Below, one piece after another: positions 52,187 through 62,700 of a stretch of DNA of 64,000 nucleotides; position 1 is the first letter of the stretch, and each line of letters starts with the position of its first letter. Source of the DNA: Mucilaginibacter pineti (GTDB lineage: Bacteria > Bacteroidota > Bacteroidia > Sphingobacteriales > Sphingobacteriaceae). Under the pieces are notes generated by a model that was given only the letters and a program-made list of their open reading frames with translations, had not been told where the DNA came from and made no database searches. Location of the stretch: the NCBI RefSeq assembly GCF_900101875.1, contig NZ_FNAI01000001.1, positions 434,001 to 498,000 on the forward strand, read 5' to 3'. The position numbers and the translations under genes are program-made.

Positions 52187-53371
52187 ATGGAAATCATAAG
52201 GTTTATTGCTTCAATAATAATGAGTGTAATTTTTATATATCTTGGGGTATATAGCCTTTACCTGTTTGTATTCTCTGTATTGGGGAAATTAGTACACATT
52301 AAGCAGCCTCCCGCCGCTACATCGCTTAGTAAATTTGTGCTTTACATCTGCGCTTATAAAGAAGATGCAATTTTATTAAACTCGGCCGCCAGCGCTTTAA
52401 CTATCGATTATCCGGCAGATAAATTTCATGTTTGCATTATTGCCGATTCTGTTAAGCCCGAAACCATTGAAAAACTGAAGCAAATGCCCTTGCAGGTGGT
52501 TGAGGTAGTCTTTGAAAGCAGCACTAAGTCAAAAGCGCTTAATAAAGCCATTGAAAATACCATTGAAGGTTTTGATGCCGCCGTTGTTTTTGATATTGAT
52601 AACATTGCCGCCCCCGATTACCTGCACCAGATAAACCAATACCTGCAGGCAGGAGAAAAAGTAGTGCAGGGCCATCGTGTGGCGCTTAACACCAACACGC
52701 CCGTAGCGGTGCTTGATGCTGTAAGCGAAGAGATTAACAACCACATCTTCCGTAAATCGCAGCGGGTATTTGATTTTTCAGCAGCTATTATAGGTTCGGG
52801 AATGGCGCTGGAATACCAGCTTTTTAAACAAACAATGGGGCAAATTGACGCCGTAGGCGGCTTTGATAAAGAGATGGGCCTGATACTCACCCGCCAGGGC
52901 ATTACCGTAGCCTACGCCGAAAAAGCCCTTGTTTATGATGAAAAGGTAAGCAACCCCGAGGTATTTAAAAAGCAGCGTAAAAGATGGTTATCGGCACAAT
53001 TTAACTTATTAAAGGTTTACGGTGCCAGTGGTTTTGGTCAGCTTTTTAAGGGCAATTTTGATTATTTTAATGAGATCTATCAAATGTCTATCCTGCCCCG
53101 GATACTTATGCTGGGCTTGATGCCGTTTATGCTGTTGATATCATTTTTAACGCCCGGTATCGGTCCGCATTGGCATTTGTGGCTGGCGGCAACGGCATGT
53201 TGCTACATTGGTATTGTTGTTGCTATACCCGCATCGTTCTTTAACGGAAAACTTTTAAGCGCCGCGCTTAAGCTCCCGCTGATATTTTTTACCATGTTAC
53301 TACTGTTATTCAAATTAAAAGGAGCCAATAAAAAATTTATTCATACTCCGCACGACCATACAGCAGTTTAA
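52187..53371 (+). CDS. Membrane-bound GT2 glycosyltransferase with QxxRW motif
   Basis: The 394-residue protein has an N-terminal membrane segment (about 5-30), a GT-A catalytic domain with FVLYICAYKED, the metal-binding DID in VVFDIDNIAAPDYL, the acceptor region GGFDKEMGL and the QRKRW motif (KKQRKRWLSAQF), followed by two or three C-terminal membrane segments (about 305-380). The QxxRW motif is shared by processive enzymes such as cellulose and hyaluronan synthases, so it may add several sugars. It lies 59 bp after the GT1 gene. Confidence 0.9.
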   Translation: MEIIRFIASIIMSVIFIYLGVYSLYLFVFSVLGKLVHIKQPPAATSLSKFVLYICAYKEDAILLNSAASALTIDYPADKFHVCIIADSVKPETIEKLKQMPLQVVEVVFESSTKSKALNKAIENTIEGFDAAVVFDIDNIAAPDYLHQINQYLQAGEKVVQGHRVALNTNTPVAVLDAVSEEINNHIFRKSQRVFDFSAAIIGSGMALEYQLFKQTMGQIDAVGGFDKEMGLILTRQGITVAYAEKALVYDEKVSNPEVFKKQRKRWLSAQFNLLKVYGASGFGQLFKGNFDYFNEIYQMSILPRILMLGLMPFMLLISFLTPGIGPHWHLWLAATACCYIGIVVAIPASFFNGKLLSAALKLPLIFFTMLLLLFKLKGANKKFIHTPHDHTAV

Positions 53372-53487
53372 TACGTATACAAAAAAAGAAATAATGAGGG
53401 TTGTGGCAGGATGTGTGCAAGGATGTAATAATTGAAATGAACGGCGCCCTTTTTATTTATATTGATAGCTTTAAATAATACCCCACA

Positions 53488-56145
53488 ATGGATACTTCTA
53501 AAAAAACTGATGGTTTAATTATGCTGAACGATACCGCGGTTAACTATCCGAAAGATAAAGCGCTGCACCACCTTATAGCCGAACGGGCGCTTCAACATCC
53601 CGATAAAATTGCAATTGTTTTTGAAGAACGGTTTTTAACGTTTAAAAACGTAAACGAAGCTGCCAATAAACTCGCTAAACACCTGCTAACCTATAATATT
53701 AAAACCGGCGATATCATAGGCGTTGCCCTTGACCGTTCGCCCGAAATGGTGATTTCCCTGCTGGCCATACTTAAAACCGGTGCAGCTTATGTCCCCCTCG
53801 ACCCCGAATATCCTAAAGACAGGGTTGAGTTTATGATGGAAGATTCGGCTGCAAAAGTGCTGCTTACATCTGAAAAATATAAAGGTCATTTTACATCTGT
53901 AGCGCAGGAAGTTTTAATTGAAGATGCCCTGAACAAATTCGACAGCTATTCGGCCGAAGATCCTGAAACCGTTGTTAGCGGTACCGATCTGGCATATGTG
54001 CTGTTTACATCGGGCTCAACAGGTAAGCCTAAAGGCGTACAAATAAAGCACCACAACCTGGTTAACTTTTTGCTGAGTATGCAAAAGCAACCAGGTTTAG
54101 CTGCCGAAGATAACTTATTGGCAGTAACCACCATATCATTTGATATTGCCGGGCTCGAATTATTTTTGCCACTATTAGTTGGCGCTAAACTTATAGTTAC
54201 CGATGCCATTACTGCTAAAGACGGCAGGGCGTTAATTGACTTGTGTATCGCGCAGCAAATAACTGTTATGCAGGCTACCCCCTACACCTGGCGTGTAATG
54301 TTGGAAGCTGGGTGGGAGCAAAAACTGCCCCTGCGTATCCTTTGCGGCGGTGAGGCCTTACCAAAGGATCTTATCAATAAACTGAATGCCCGCAGTTCGG
54401 AGCTTTGGAACATGTATGGCCCAACCGAAACTACGGTTTGGAGCACTGTTAAGCTGATAAAGAACGATACCGACATTACCATTGGTAAACCCATTGATAA
54501 TACCCAGGTTTACATTGTTGATGAACAGCTGAATAACCTTACCGATGGCTCTATAGGCGAAATATTTATCGGCGGCGACGGTGTGGCCAAAGGCTACCTG
54601 AACCGGCCCGAACTTACCGATGAAAGGTTTGTGGCAGATATATTCTCGGGTGTGGAAGGCAGTAAAATGTACCGCACCGGCGATTTGGGTAAGATTAGGG
54701 AAGACGGCGAGATCATTTGCCTGGGCCGGATAGATCACCAGGTTAAGGTACGCGGTTACCGCATTGAACTGGAAGAGATAGAACAAAACCTTTTAAAGCT
54801 TGGTAATGTAAAACAAGCGGTAGTTATAGCCCGTGAAGATGTACCCGGAAATCCGCGCCTGGTGGGTTATATTATTGTTAATGAGCCAATAAACCAACCC
54901 GACCTAAAGGCACAATATGAGTTATGGCAGCAGGGCCTGCTTGCGGTATTGCCAGAATATATGGTACCCGATGATTTTGTGCTGATGGATATAATTCCGA
55001 TTACACCAAATGGTAAAATAGACCGCAAAGCACTCCCCAAGCCCGATTATAGCAACATACAGCGCACCGGCGAATTTATTGCCCCGCGCACACCAAACGA
55101 AACATTGGTTGCAGCCATTTGGCAGGAGCTGATGGACCTAAAGAGCATCAGCGTTGATGATAACTTTTTTGAATTGGGCGGTCGTTCATTGGTGGCGGTA
55201 CAAATTATGGCCCGCATTGAAAAAGAAACCGGTAAACGCCTGCCCCTGGCTACCCTGTTTGAATACGCCACTGTTGAAAAACTGGCTGCCCGGTTAGAGG
55301 TTGATCCGGCCTCTATTACCTGGGAATCACTTGTGCCTATTAAGCCAAGCGGCAGTAAAATGCCTTTGTATATTGTACATGGTGCAGGCTTAAACGTGTT
55401 GTTATTTAACGCGCTGGCCATGAATATGGATATTGAGCAACCCGTTTACGGTTTACAGGCCAAAGGGTTGAACGGTATTGATGAACCTTTAGATGTAATG
55501 GAAGAAATTGCGGCCAATTACATTGCCGAAATTATAGCCAAAAACCCCGAAGGTCCTTACGCGCTTGCAGGCTATTCATTAGGTGGTATTATAGCCTACG
55601 AAATGGCCAAGCAGCTAATGGCAACAGGTAAAGAAGTTAAAATGCTGGCCATGTTTGACACTTTTGCCGAGCAATCAACCGTGAACGACAGCAAGTTGAC
55701 CAAAGTGGTGAATAAATCATTACTTACCTTAAAGCAAATAGGCCACACCTTTGTGTTGCTTGCCGAAGATCCAAAACGTACCATCGAATATAAAAGCCTT
55801 ATCCTTAAACGCAGGCTTATCAAACTATTCTGGAAGCTATCGCCTGGCAACGACGAAAAGAAAGAAGGCTTTTTTGCTTACGACAATGAGATTGACGAAG
55901 CCAGTGAAAAAGCATTACGCAACTACGTATTAACGCCGCTCAATATAGCTATTGAATTGTTCCGTGCCAAAAAACGCACATTTTATATGGCCGATTTTGA
56001 TTTCCTGGGCTGGCGGCCGTTTGCCAAAAAAGGTGTAAACGTACACGAGATTCCCGGCGAACACAATACCATATTTGCACCACCAAATGATAAAGAATTT
56101 GCTGTTGTGTTACAGCAATGTCTTGATAACGTATCTAAAAGTTAA
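53488..56145 (+). CDS. Three-domain NRPS: adenylation, carrier, thioesterase (glycine-like pocket)
   Basis: The 885-residue protein has no condensation domain. The adenylation domain (about 25-540) shows YVLFTSGSTGKPKGVQ, FDIAGLEL, NMYGPTETTVW, YRTGDLG, GRIDHQVKVRGYRIELEEIE and NGKIDRKALP. Its specificity residues, aligned by eye to gramicidin synthetase GrsA, read D-I-L-Q-L-G-M-V-W plus the Lys, near the known glycine code. The carrier domain follows with Ser567 in FFELGGRSL (Arg where His is usual). The type I thioesterase has Ser697 in GYSLGGIIAYEMA, MFDTFAE and His in EIPGEHNTIF. It could release or transfer a single aminoacyl group. It lies among glycosyltransferase genes, 116 bp after the GT2 gene. 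Confidence 0.93.
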   Translation: MDTSKKTDGLIMLNDTAVNYPKDKALHHLIAERALQHPDKIAIVFEERFLTFKNVNEAANKLAKHLLTYNIKTGDIIGVALDRSPEMVISLLAILKTGAAYVPLDPEYPKDRVEFMMEDSAAKVLLTSEKYKGHFTSVAQEVLIEDALNKFDSYSAEDPETVVSGTDLAYVLFTSGSTGKPKGVQIKHHNLVNFLLSMQKQPGLAAEDNLLAVTTISFDIAGLELFLPLLVGAKLIVTDAITAKDGRALIDLCIAQQITVMQATPYTWRVMLEAGWEQKLPLRILCGGEALPKDLINKLNARSSELWNMYGPTETTVWSTVKLIKNDTDITIGKPIDNTQVYIVDEQLNNLTDGSIGEIFIGGDGVAKGYLNRPELTDERFVADIFSGVEGSKMYRTGDLGKIREDGEIICLGRIDHQVKVRGYRIELEEIEQNLLKLGNVKQAVVIAREDVPGNPRLVGYIIVNEPINQPDLKAQYELWQQGLLAVLPEYMVPDDFVLMDIIPITPNGKIDRKALPKPDYSNIQRTGEFIAPRTPNETLVAAIWQELMDLKSISVDDNFFELGGRSLVAVQIMARIEKETGKRLPLATLFEYATVEKLAARLEVDPASITWESLVPIKPSGSKMPLYIVHGAGLNVLLFNALAMNMDIEQPVYGLQAKGLNGIDEPLDVMEEIAANYIAEIIAKNPEGPYALAGYSLGGIIAYEMAKQLMATGKEVKMLAMFDTFAEQSTVNDSKLTKVVNKSLLTLKQIGHTFVLLAEDPKRTIEYKSLILKRRLIKLFWKLSPGNDEKKEGFFAYDNEIDEASEKALRNYVLTPLNIAIELFRAKKRTFYMADFDFLGWRPFAKKGVNVHEIPGEHNTIFAPPNDKEFAVVLQQCLDNVSKS

Positions 56146-56209
56146 AAACTTTCGTATAAGTTATTAGTGATAATGAATTTATTGTTTTGTTGCCCAAACT
56201 GAATAATTA

Positions 56210-57349
56210 ATGTCGAGTACACCACTGCGTGAAGTATCTGATAAAATAAAAACTAAAGTTTTCTTTCCTAATTTAAATGGGGTAAGGGCATTGGCTGCCC
56301 TTATGGTTGTGGTATCGCATGTTGAACTTCACAAGGTTATTTTTCACGTAAGGCGCATTCCCGATACCAATCTGCTTAATTTTGGCAAGGCTGGGGTTAC
56401 CATATTTTTTTCGTTAAGTGGTTTCCTGATCACCTACCTCCTGCTTGAAGAAAAACGGAATTTTACTACTATCAATTTCAAAGGTTTTTATATGCGCCGC
56501 ATCCTGCGCATCTGGCCGTTGTATTACCTGGTGGTGCTTTTCGGGTTCTTTGTGTATCCCGGCGGTACCGGTCACGCGTTTTGGCTGTCGGTATTTTTTT
56601 TGCCCAATCTGGCATTCTGCCTGCAAATGCTGCCCGCCATTTTCGACCCAATATGGTCAATCGGAACCGAGGAGCAGTTTTATATTTTTCATCCCCATTT
56701 TTTCAGGATAAAAAAGCTGCAACATATCTTGTATGCCCTGCTTGCTTTTATTGTATTGCTTTGGGCGGCTCAACTTGCTGTCGATCATCTGTTTGTACAT
56801 CATCCCATGTATACCTCTTTGCATAAAGTAATGTACTATTCCCGGTTTGATAACATGATGATAGGTGCCGTTGTTGCAGTTTTGTATTACAATACCAAAC
56901 ATCCAGAGTTTAACTTCAGGTTTCAAAAAGTGTTTAATGCCATATTCAGAAAAAAGGTGCAACTCGTCATCCTCAATATATTTTTAATATACTTGGTTTG
57001 CTATTTACTTTATGATATCCCGCATGGCGATGTATTGATAGCTGCACTGGCCTCGCTGCTTATCGTTAATTTATGCGAAGCCAAAACCAGCATTTATTCG
57101 CTCAATAATAAGTACTTGGGTTACATAGGGCAAATTTCATACAGTATATACCTGCTGCATAAATTTGTTTTGTTTTTGGTATTATACCTGATTAGCAAAT
57201 ATCTGGCGCAGGGCAGCCTTGTTATCGAAAACATAATTATCTATACATCAATCATAACATTGTCGATTGCTTTGGCCTCGCTATCCTATTATGGATACGA
57301 AAGGCCTTTTTTAAATATCAAGAAACGATTTCAAAAAATCACTCAATAA
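56210..57349 (+). CDS. Acyltransferase-3 family membrane protein (OafA-like)
   Basis: The 379-residue protein has about ten membrane segments and starts with the acyltransferase-3 signature FFPNLNGVRALAALMVVVSHVELH (catalytic His in the first span), then GKAGVTIFFSLSGFLITYLLLEE and MRRILRIWPLYYLVVLFGFF. These proteins move an acyl group, often acetyl, from the cytoplasmic to the periplasmic side and place it on a glycan. Its place after the NRPS gene (64 bp) makes it a candidate for modifying the exopolysaccharide. A fused SGNH domain, seen in some OafA proteins, is absent. Confidence 0.92.
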   Translation: MSSTPLREVSDKIKTKVFFPNLNGVRALAALMVVVSHVELHKVIFHVRRIPDTNLLNFGKAGVTIFFSLSGFLITYLLLEEKRNFTTINFKGFYMRRILRIWPLYYLVVLFGFFVYPGGTGHAFWLSVFFLPNLAFCLQMLPAIFDPIWSIGTEEQFYIFHPHFFRIKKLQHILYALLAFIVLLWAAQLAVDHLFVHHPMYTSLHKVMYYSRFDNMMIGAVVAVLYYNTKHPEFNFRFQKVFNAIFRKKVQLVILNIFLIYLVCYLLYDIPHGDVLIAALASLLIVNLCEAKTSIYSLNNKYLGYIGQISYSIYLLHKFVLFLVLYLISKYLAQGSLVIENIIIYTSIITLSIALASLSYYGYERPFLNIKKRFQKITQ

Positions 57350-57432
57350 TGGCCGCTATTCAGTTAGTTTTAAACCTTCAACATTTGGCGCAGTTAATTC
57401 GTAAAATCAACGCCAGCACATTATCAGCATAA

Positions 57433-58356
57433 ATGAAAAAAGTATCTGTTATTACCGTAAACTTTAACCAGCCTGCTGTTACCGAAGATATGCTGTTGTC
57501 GATAGAAAACACTAACGACTACACAAACCTGGAGATAATTGTGGTTGATAATGCAAGCAGGGAAAACCCTGTTCCCGAATGGCAGGTAAAATATCCGCAG
57601 ATAAAATTCATCCGGTCGGATGTTAACCTGGGTTTTGCGGGCGGTAATAACCTGGGCATAAAACAAGCCACCGGCAATTACCTTTTCCTGGTAAATAACG
57701 ATACGGAATTCACCTCCGGTCTGGTTGAAAAACTGGTTGCCGTACTTGATAATAAAGCAGATGTGGGCATGATATCGCCCATGATAAAATATTACACAGA
57801 TAAACAGCTCATTCAATATGCGGGTTATACGCCTATGAATTATTACACCTGCCGCAACAGTTGTATCGGTCTGCGCCAAAAAGACGAGGGACAGTTCAGC
57901 AATATTAATGGCCCTACCGCCTATTGCCACGGTGCCGCCATGATGATAAAAAAGGAAGCCGTTGCCAAAGCCGGATTAATGGCTGAAAACTTTTTTTTAT
58001 ACTACGAGGAAGTGGATTGGTGCGAGCATATTCTGCGGGCAGGTTATAAGGCCTGGGTTAATACCAACGCCCTCATTTATCATAAAGAATCGGTATCGGT
58101 AGGTAAAAAGAGCAAGCTGAAGGAGTATTTCATGAACCGCAACCGCATCCTGTTTATCCGCCGCAACGCGCCGCTGTTTAAAAAGCTGTTCTTTTACTTT
58201 TACTTTTTGCTGCTGGTTGTGCCACGAAATGTAATTACCTACATCAAAAACAAAAACTACGATTTTATACCGATGCTTTTTAAAGCAGTATGGTGGAATT
58301 TTACCCACTCAAAAAACAGCACCAACTTAGGTTATCCCATAAAAACAATTGCATGA
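57433..58356 (+). CDS. GT2 glycosyltransferase, rhamnosyltransferase-like
   Basis: The 307-residue protein starts MKKVSVITVNFNQPAVTEDML and carries VVDNASREN, NLGFAGGNNLGIKQA, the metal site FLVNNDTEF and YCHGAAMMIKKEAVAKAGLM with YEEVDWCEHILRAGYKA, all typical of GT2 enzymes of the rhamnosyltransferase type. A short hydrophobic segment near 255-275 (FFYFYFLLLVVPRNVITY) suggests membrane attachment. It overlaps the next GT2 gene by 4 bp, so the two are translated together. Confidence 0.92.
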   Translation: MKKVSVITVNFNQPAVTEDMLLSIENTNDYTNLEIIVVDNASRENPVPEWQVKYPQIKFIRSDVNLGFAGGNNLGIKQATGNYLFLVNNDTEFTSGLVEKLVAVLDNKADVGMISPMIKYYTDKQLIQYAGYTPMNYYTCRNSCIGLRQKDEGQFSNINGPTAYCHGAAMMIKKEAVAKAGLMAENFFLYYEEVDWCEHILRAGYKAWVNTNALIYHKESVSVGKKSKLKEYFMNRNRILFIRRNAPLFKKLFFYFYFLLLVVPRNVITYIKNKNYDFIPMLFKAVWWNFTHSKNSTNLGYPIKTIA

Positions 58357-59528
58357 AAATCATTTTAATAATAAGCCTCGTTATTGTTTTTTACACTTTT
58401 GCAGGATACGGGATCCTGCTGTATTTTATTATCAAAATAAAAAGGGCCGTGCGTGGCCGCAAACCTCCTATAGCCGAAGATCTGGATAACCTGCCCACCT
58501 GTACCCTTGTGGTGGCCGCCTATAACGAAGCTGATTTTATACAGGAGAAGATCAATAATAGTCTATTGCTAAACTATCCGCAAGGCAAACTAAAGTTGCT
58601 ATTCATTACTGATGGATCATCAGACAACACGCCCGATATTATTGCCCGGTATCCGCAGATCCAACTGCTGCACCAGCCACAGCGTGCCGGTAAAATTGCC
58701 GCTGTACACCGTGCCATGGAGTTTGTTGATACTGATGCCGTTGTTTTTACCGATGCCAATACGTTTTTGAATAAAGACGCGCTGATCAAGATCTGCCGCC
58801 ACTATAGTGACGCCACCGTTGGCGCGGTTGCCGGTGAAAAGCGCGTTCACTTTGATGAAAATGCCGATGCCAGTGCCGCCGGTGAGGGTTTTTACTGGAA
58901 ATACGAATCGGCGCTAAAGAAATGGGATTCGGAGCTGTACTCTGTTGTGGGTGCTGCGGGCGAATTGTTCAGCGTGCGCCGTTCGTTGTACCTGCCTGTT
59001 CATGCCGACACCGTGCTGGATGATTTTATGATCTCGATGCTGATTGCTGAAAAGGGCTATCGCATTGTTTATGAGCCCGAAGCCTACGCAACAGAAACCG
59101 CGTCAGAAAACGTATCGGAAGAATTGAAACGGAAAATAAGGATAGCAGCCGGTGGTATACAATCCATACTAAGGTTAAAAAGCTTATTCAACCCGTTCCC
59201 CTATCCCATATTATCATTCCAGTACATCAGTCACCGCGTTTTACGGTGGACGGTTACCCCCTTCCTACTTATCCTGTCGTTCATTTTAAACGTGATACTG
59301 GCGTTGCAACCCGGTGCTACCGGCTTACAGGTACTGTTAGCATCCCAGGTGTTATTTTACCTGCTGGCCATTTTAGGTTTTATAATGGAAAAGAGGCAAC
59401 TGCGCATAAAAATTTTGTTTATCCCCTACTATTTCTGCGTAATGAATTACGCGGTAATGGCGGGCATTTTGCGCTATTTTACCACAACCCAAAGTGCCGT
59501 TTGGGAAAAAGCACAGCGTAAACAATAA
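58353..59528 (+). CDS. Membrane-bound GT2 glycosyltransferase
   Basis: The ATG at 58353 overlaps the previous stop (ATGA) and gives 391 residues, starting with a membrane segment (MKIILIISLVIVFYTFAGYG). The GT-A domain shows CTLVVAAYNEADFIQ, LLFITDGSSDNTPDI, the DxN-type metal site FTDANTF, VGAAGELFSVRRSLY and DFMISMLIAEKGY; the later RKIRIAAGG corresponds to the acceptor-site region of related synthases. Three C-terminal membrane segments follow (about 290-375). It would act on the cytoplasmic face of the inner membrane in repeat-unit assembly. A longer frame from 58290 lies inside the preceding gene. Confidence 0.92.
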   Translation: MKIILIISLVIVFYTFAGYGILLYFIIKIKRAVRGRKPPIAEDLDNLPTCTLVVAAYNEADFIQEKINNSLLLNYPQGKLKLLFITDGSSDNTPDIIARYPQIQLLHQPQRAGKIAAVHRAMEFVDTDAVVFTDANTFLNKDALIKICRHYSDATVGAVAGEKRVHFDENADASAAGEGFYWKYESALKKWDSELYSVVGAAGELFSVRRSLYLPVHADTVLDDFMISMLIAEKGYRIVYEPEAYATETASENVSEELKRKIRIAAGGIQSILRLKSLFNPFPYPILSFQYISHRVLRWTVTPFLLILSFILNVILALQPGATGLQVLLASQVLFYLLAILGFIMEKRQLRIKILFIPYYFCVMNYAVMAGILRYFTTTQSAVWEKAQRKQ

Positions 59529-59651
59529 ATAAAAAGGTGTTTCATTTAATCATTAGTTTAATATTGCTTATCAATTTTAAACGGGTGGTTTTTATAAATA
59601 ACTAATAAGTATGAATTAAAATATATTGCCTTAAAATGAACTTTAAAGCCG

Positions 59652-59678
59652 TTTGCAACATAAAAAAACGCTATCTTG
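59652..59678 (+). promoter_or_regulatory. Possible Bacteroidota promoter before the megasynthase gene
   Basis: TTTG (59652-59655) and TATCTTG (59672-59678), 16 bases apart, resemble the TTTG / TAnnTTTG promoter of Bacteroidota. They lie in the 241-bp gap 59529-59769, the widest gap in the cluster after its leader, which suggests separate transcription of the gene that follows. No other feature is seen in the gap. Confidence 0.35.
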
Positions 59679-59769
59679 AACTGCTTTAAATAACCTGCAA
59701 ATTATTTAAATAAACCTGTTATAATAAGTGATCAGGCCAGTGTGAATATAGCTAACCTCATCAAGTTTA

Positions 59770-62700
59770 ATGAATATTAACCCTGTTAACATAATTGAAA
59801 AAGGTATAATTAATACCATTTTAGTACACCAGTTATTTGAGCAGCAGCAAAACAAAACCCCTCACGTTTTAGCTGTTACCTACGGTAGCAAGCAACTCAC
59901 GTACAATCAACTTAACCAGCAGGCCAATAACCTTGCTGCAGAGATCTTACGCGTATCGCCCACGTCTGAAATAATTGGCGTAAGCACATTTCGGAGTGTA
60001 GAAACCATTATAAGTGTACTGGCTATTTTAAAAGCCGGCAAAGCCTACTTACCGCTCGATCCCGATTACCCGAAGGACAGGCTTGAACAGATCATTACCG
60101 ATTCGGGGATTGATACCTGCCTCATAACCAATTCACAAAAACATTTATTTGAAGGCTTACCGGTAGGTGTTTTATTTTCTGACGCGGCCCACCCGCAGCA
60201 GGAGCAGCAAATATCTGCCGTAAATGCCAATGGCGCTTACGTGCTATACACGTCAGGTTCCACAGGTACACCCAAGGGTGTGGTTATGGGTCATGCGGCG
60301 CTGGTAAACCTACTTTTATGGCAAAAAGATAATTCGGTTTCAACCACGGGTATTAATACTTTGCAGTTTGCGCCACTTAGTTTTGATGTTTCTTTCCACG
60401 AGATCTTTGCCACGCTTAGCACGGGTGGCACGTTGGTGCTCGTAGCCGACGACTTGCGCGTAGATCCGGTAAAACTGCTGCTATACATAGAGCAGCAAGC
60501 CATAAATCGCATCTTTTTACCCTTTGTGGTGCTACAATACATAACAGAAGCAGCAATTGCCAATAAACATATTCCCGATTGCCTGCTGGAGGTAATGACC
60601 GCCGGTGAGCAATTAAAAATTACCCCGCAGATAACCGCTTTTTTCAAAGCCTTGCCCAACTGCGTGTTATACAATCAATATGGGCCTACCGAAACGCATG
60701 TAGTAACCGAGTTAAAGTTAACCGGCGATGAATCGTTGTGGCCAGCCCTGCCATCGATTGGGATACCGATTGATGCTACGGAGATTATCATTCTTGACGA
60801 AAACCTGAATATATTGCCACACGGCGAAACCGGCGAACTTTGCGTTGCGGGTGTAAGTCTTGCAAACGGCTACCTGAACAAGCCCGAGCTTACCGCCGAA
60901 AAGTTTTTGAACTGGCAGGAATCCGATACCAAAACCACCCGCATTTATCGCACCGGCGATCTTGCCCGCTACCTGCCCGATGGCAACATCGAATACTTGG
61001 GCCGCAAGGATACGCAGGTGAAAATCCGCGGTAATCGTGTGGAACTGGGCGAGATAGAGGTTTTACTGAATCAATTAGATAATATACGACAGGCTGTTGT
61101 AATTGCGCGCGAAGATGCCGCCGGGCAAAAACGCTTATTAGCATATTTGGTATCTGCCGATCAGCAGCAAAACACCGCCGGAGTGCGTAAAAGCCTGGAG
61201 CAGCAACTGCCCGATTTTATGCTACCATCGGCATACGTTTGGCTTACCGAACTGCCCAAAACCACCAGTGGCAAAGTGGATAGGAAAGCCCTGCCCAGCC
61301 CCGGCCTGGAACGGCCCGATCTTGCCGTGCTATTCAAAGCGCCATCAACCCCAACAGAAAAAAACATCACTGCCGTTTGGATGCGCTTGCTGCAACTGGA
61401 TAAAATTGGGATCGACGATGATTTCTTCCTGCTTGGCGGTAATTCGCTGCTAGCATTAAAAACCGTTGCCACGCTTAAGCAGGAACTTAATTTAGATGTA
61501 CCAATTACCAAACTTTACCAATACCCAACTATCACTGGCCTGGTAAACTTTTTAAGCGGAAACAGTAAAACAACCCCGCTCCTTTCAAAAAAGAAAATAA
61601 AGACAGATAACACCAACCAGGATATTGCCATTATTGGCATGGCTGGCCGTTTCCCGGGTGCCAATACCATTGATGAATTTTGGGAGCTGCTAAGCGAAGG
61701 CCGCGAATCTACCAGTTTTTTTACTGCCGATGAACTGGACAAATCCATCCCAGCAAGCCTCCGCAACGACCCTGCCTACATTAAAGCAAGGGGCGTAATT
61801 GATAAGGCCGATGAGTTTGATGCCGCTTTCTTTGGCTTTAACCCGCGTAACGCCGAGCTGATGGATCCGCAGCACCGTGTATTTTTGGAAATAGCATGGG
61901 AAGTGCTGGAAAAAACCGGTTACCTGCCGCAAAAATATAACGGACTGGTTGGCGTTTTTGCAGGCTGCGGCTACAATACCTATTACAATAACAACGTACT
62001 TACCAATCCCCAAATCGTTGACCGCACCGGCCATTTCCAGGTGAGGTTACTTAACGAGAAGGATTATATAGCTACGCGCACCGCTTTCCAGTTAAACTTA
62101 GAGGGCCCTGCCGTAGCGGTGTATGCGGCATGTTCTACCTCATTATTGGCCGTAGCGCAGGCGGTAAGCAGTATCCGTAACGGACAATGTTCGGTGGCTA
62201 TAGCAGGAGCTGTATCCATTACATCGCCGTTAAAAAGCGGGCATATTTACGAGGAAGGTTCTATCATGAGCAGCGATGGCCATTGCCGCCCCTTTGATGC
62301 CGAAGCTACCGGAACCGTATTTAGCGATGGCGCAGGTGTAGTACTCTTAAAATCATTAGCAGATGCCCGGCGCGATGGCGATACCATACACGCAATTATA
62401 AAAGGTATCGGTGTAAATAACGACGGCGCTGCCAAAAGCAGTTTTAGCGGCCCAAGCGCGCACGGACAGGCCGGAGCCATTGCTATGGCTATTGACGATG
62501 CCGGTATCGAAGCATCGGCCATAAGCTATGTGGAAGCCCACGGCACCGCCACTCCGCTTGGCGATCCTATTGAAATTGAAGGTCTTAGTCTTGCATTCGG
62601 TGAGCAGGATAAAAAACAGTTTTGTGCCATTGGCTCGGTAAAAAGCAATATGGGGCACCTTACGGCGGCATCGGGCGTTGCAGGGCTTATAAAAACCGCG

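Noticed and set aside
59529-59769. A small gene or riboswitch in the gap before the megasynthase
   Set aside because: No frame of useful length with a plausible start and no recognisable conserved RNA motif could be found; only a weak promoter-like pair was seen.
61690-62034. Minus-strand frame inside the ketosynthase region
   Set aside because: It is a shadow of the long megasynthase frame, which is open to the window edge with correct KS active-site residues.
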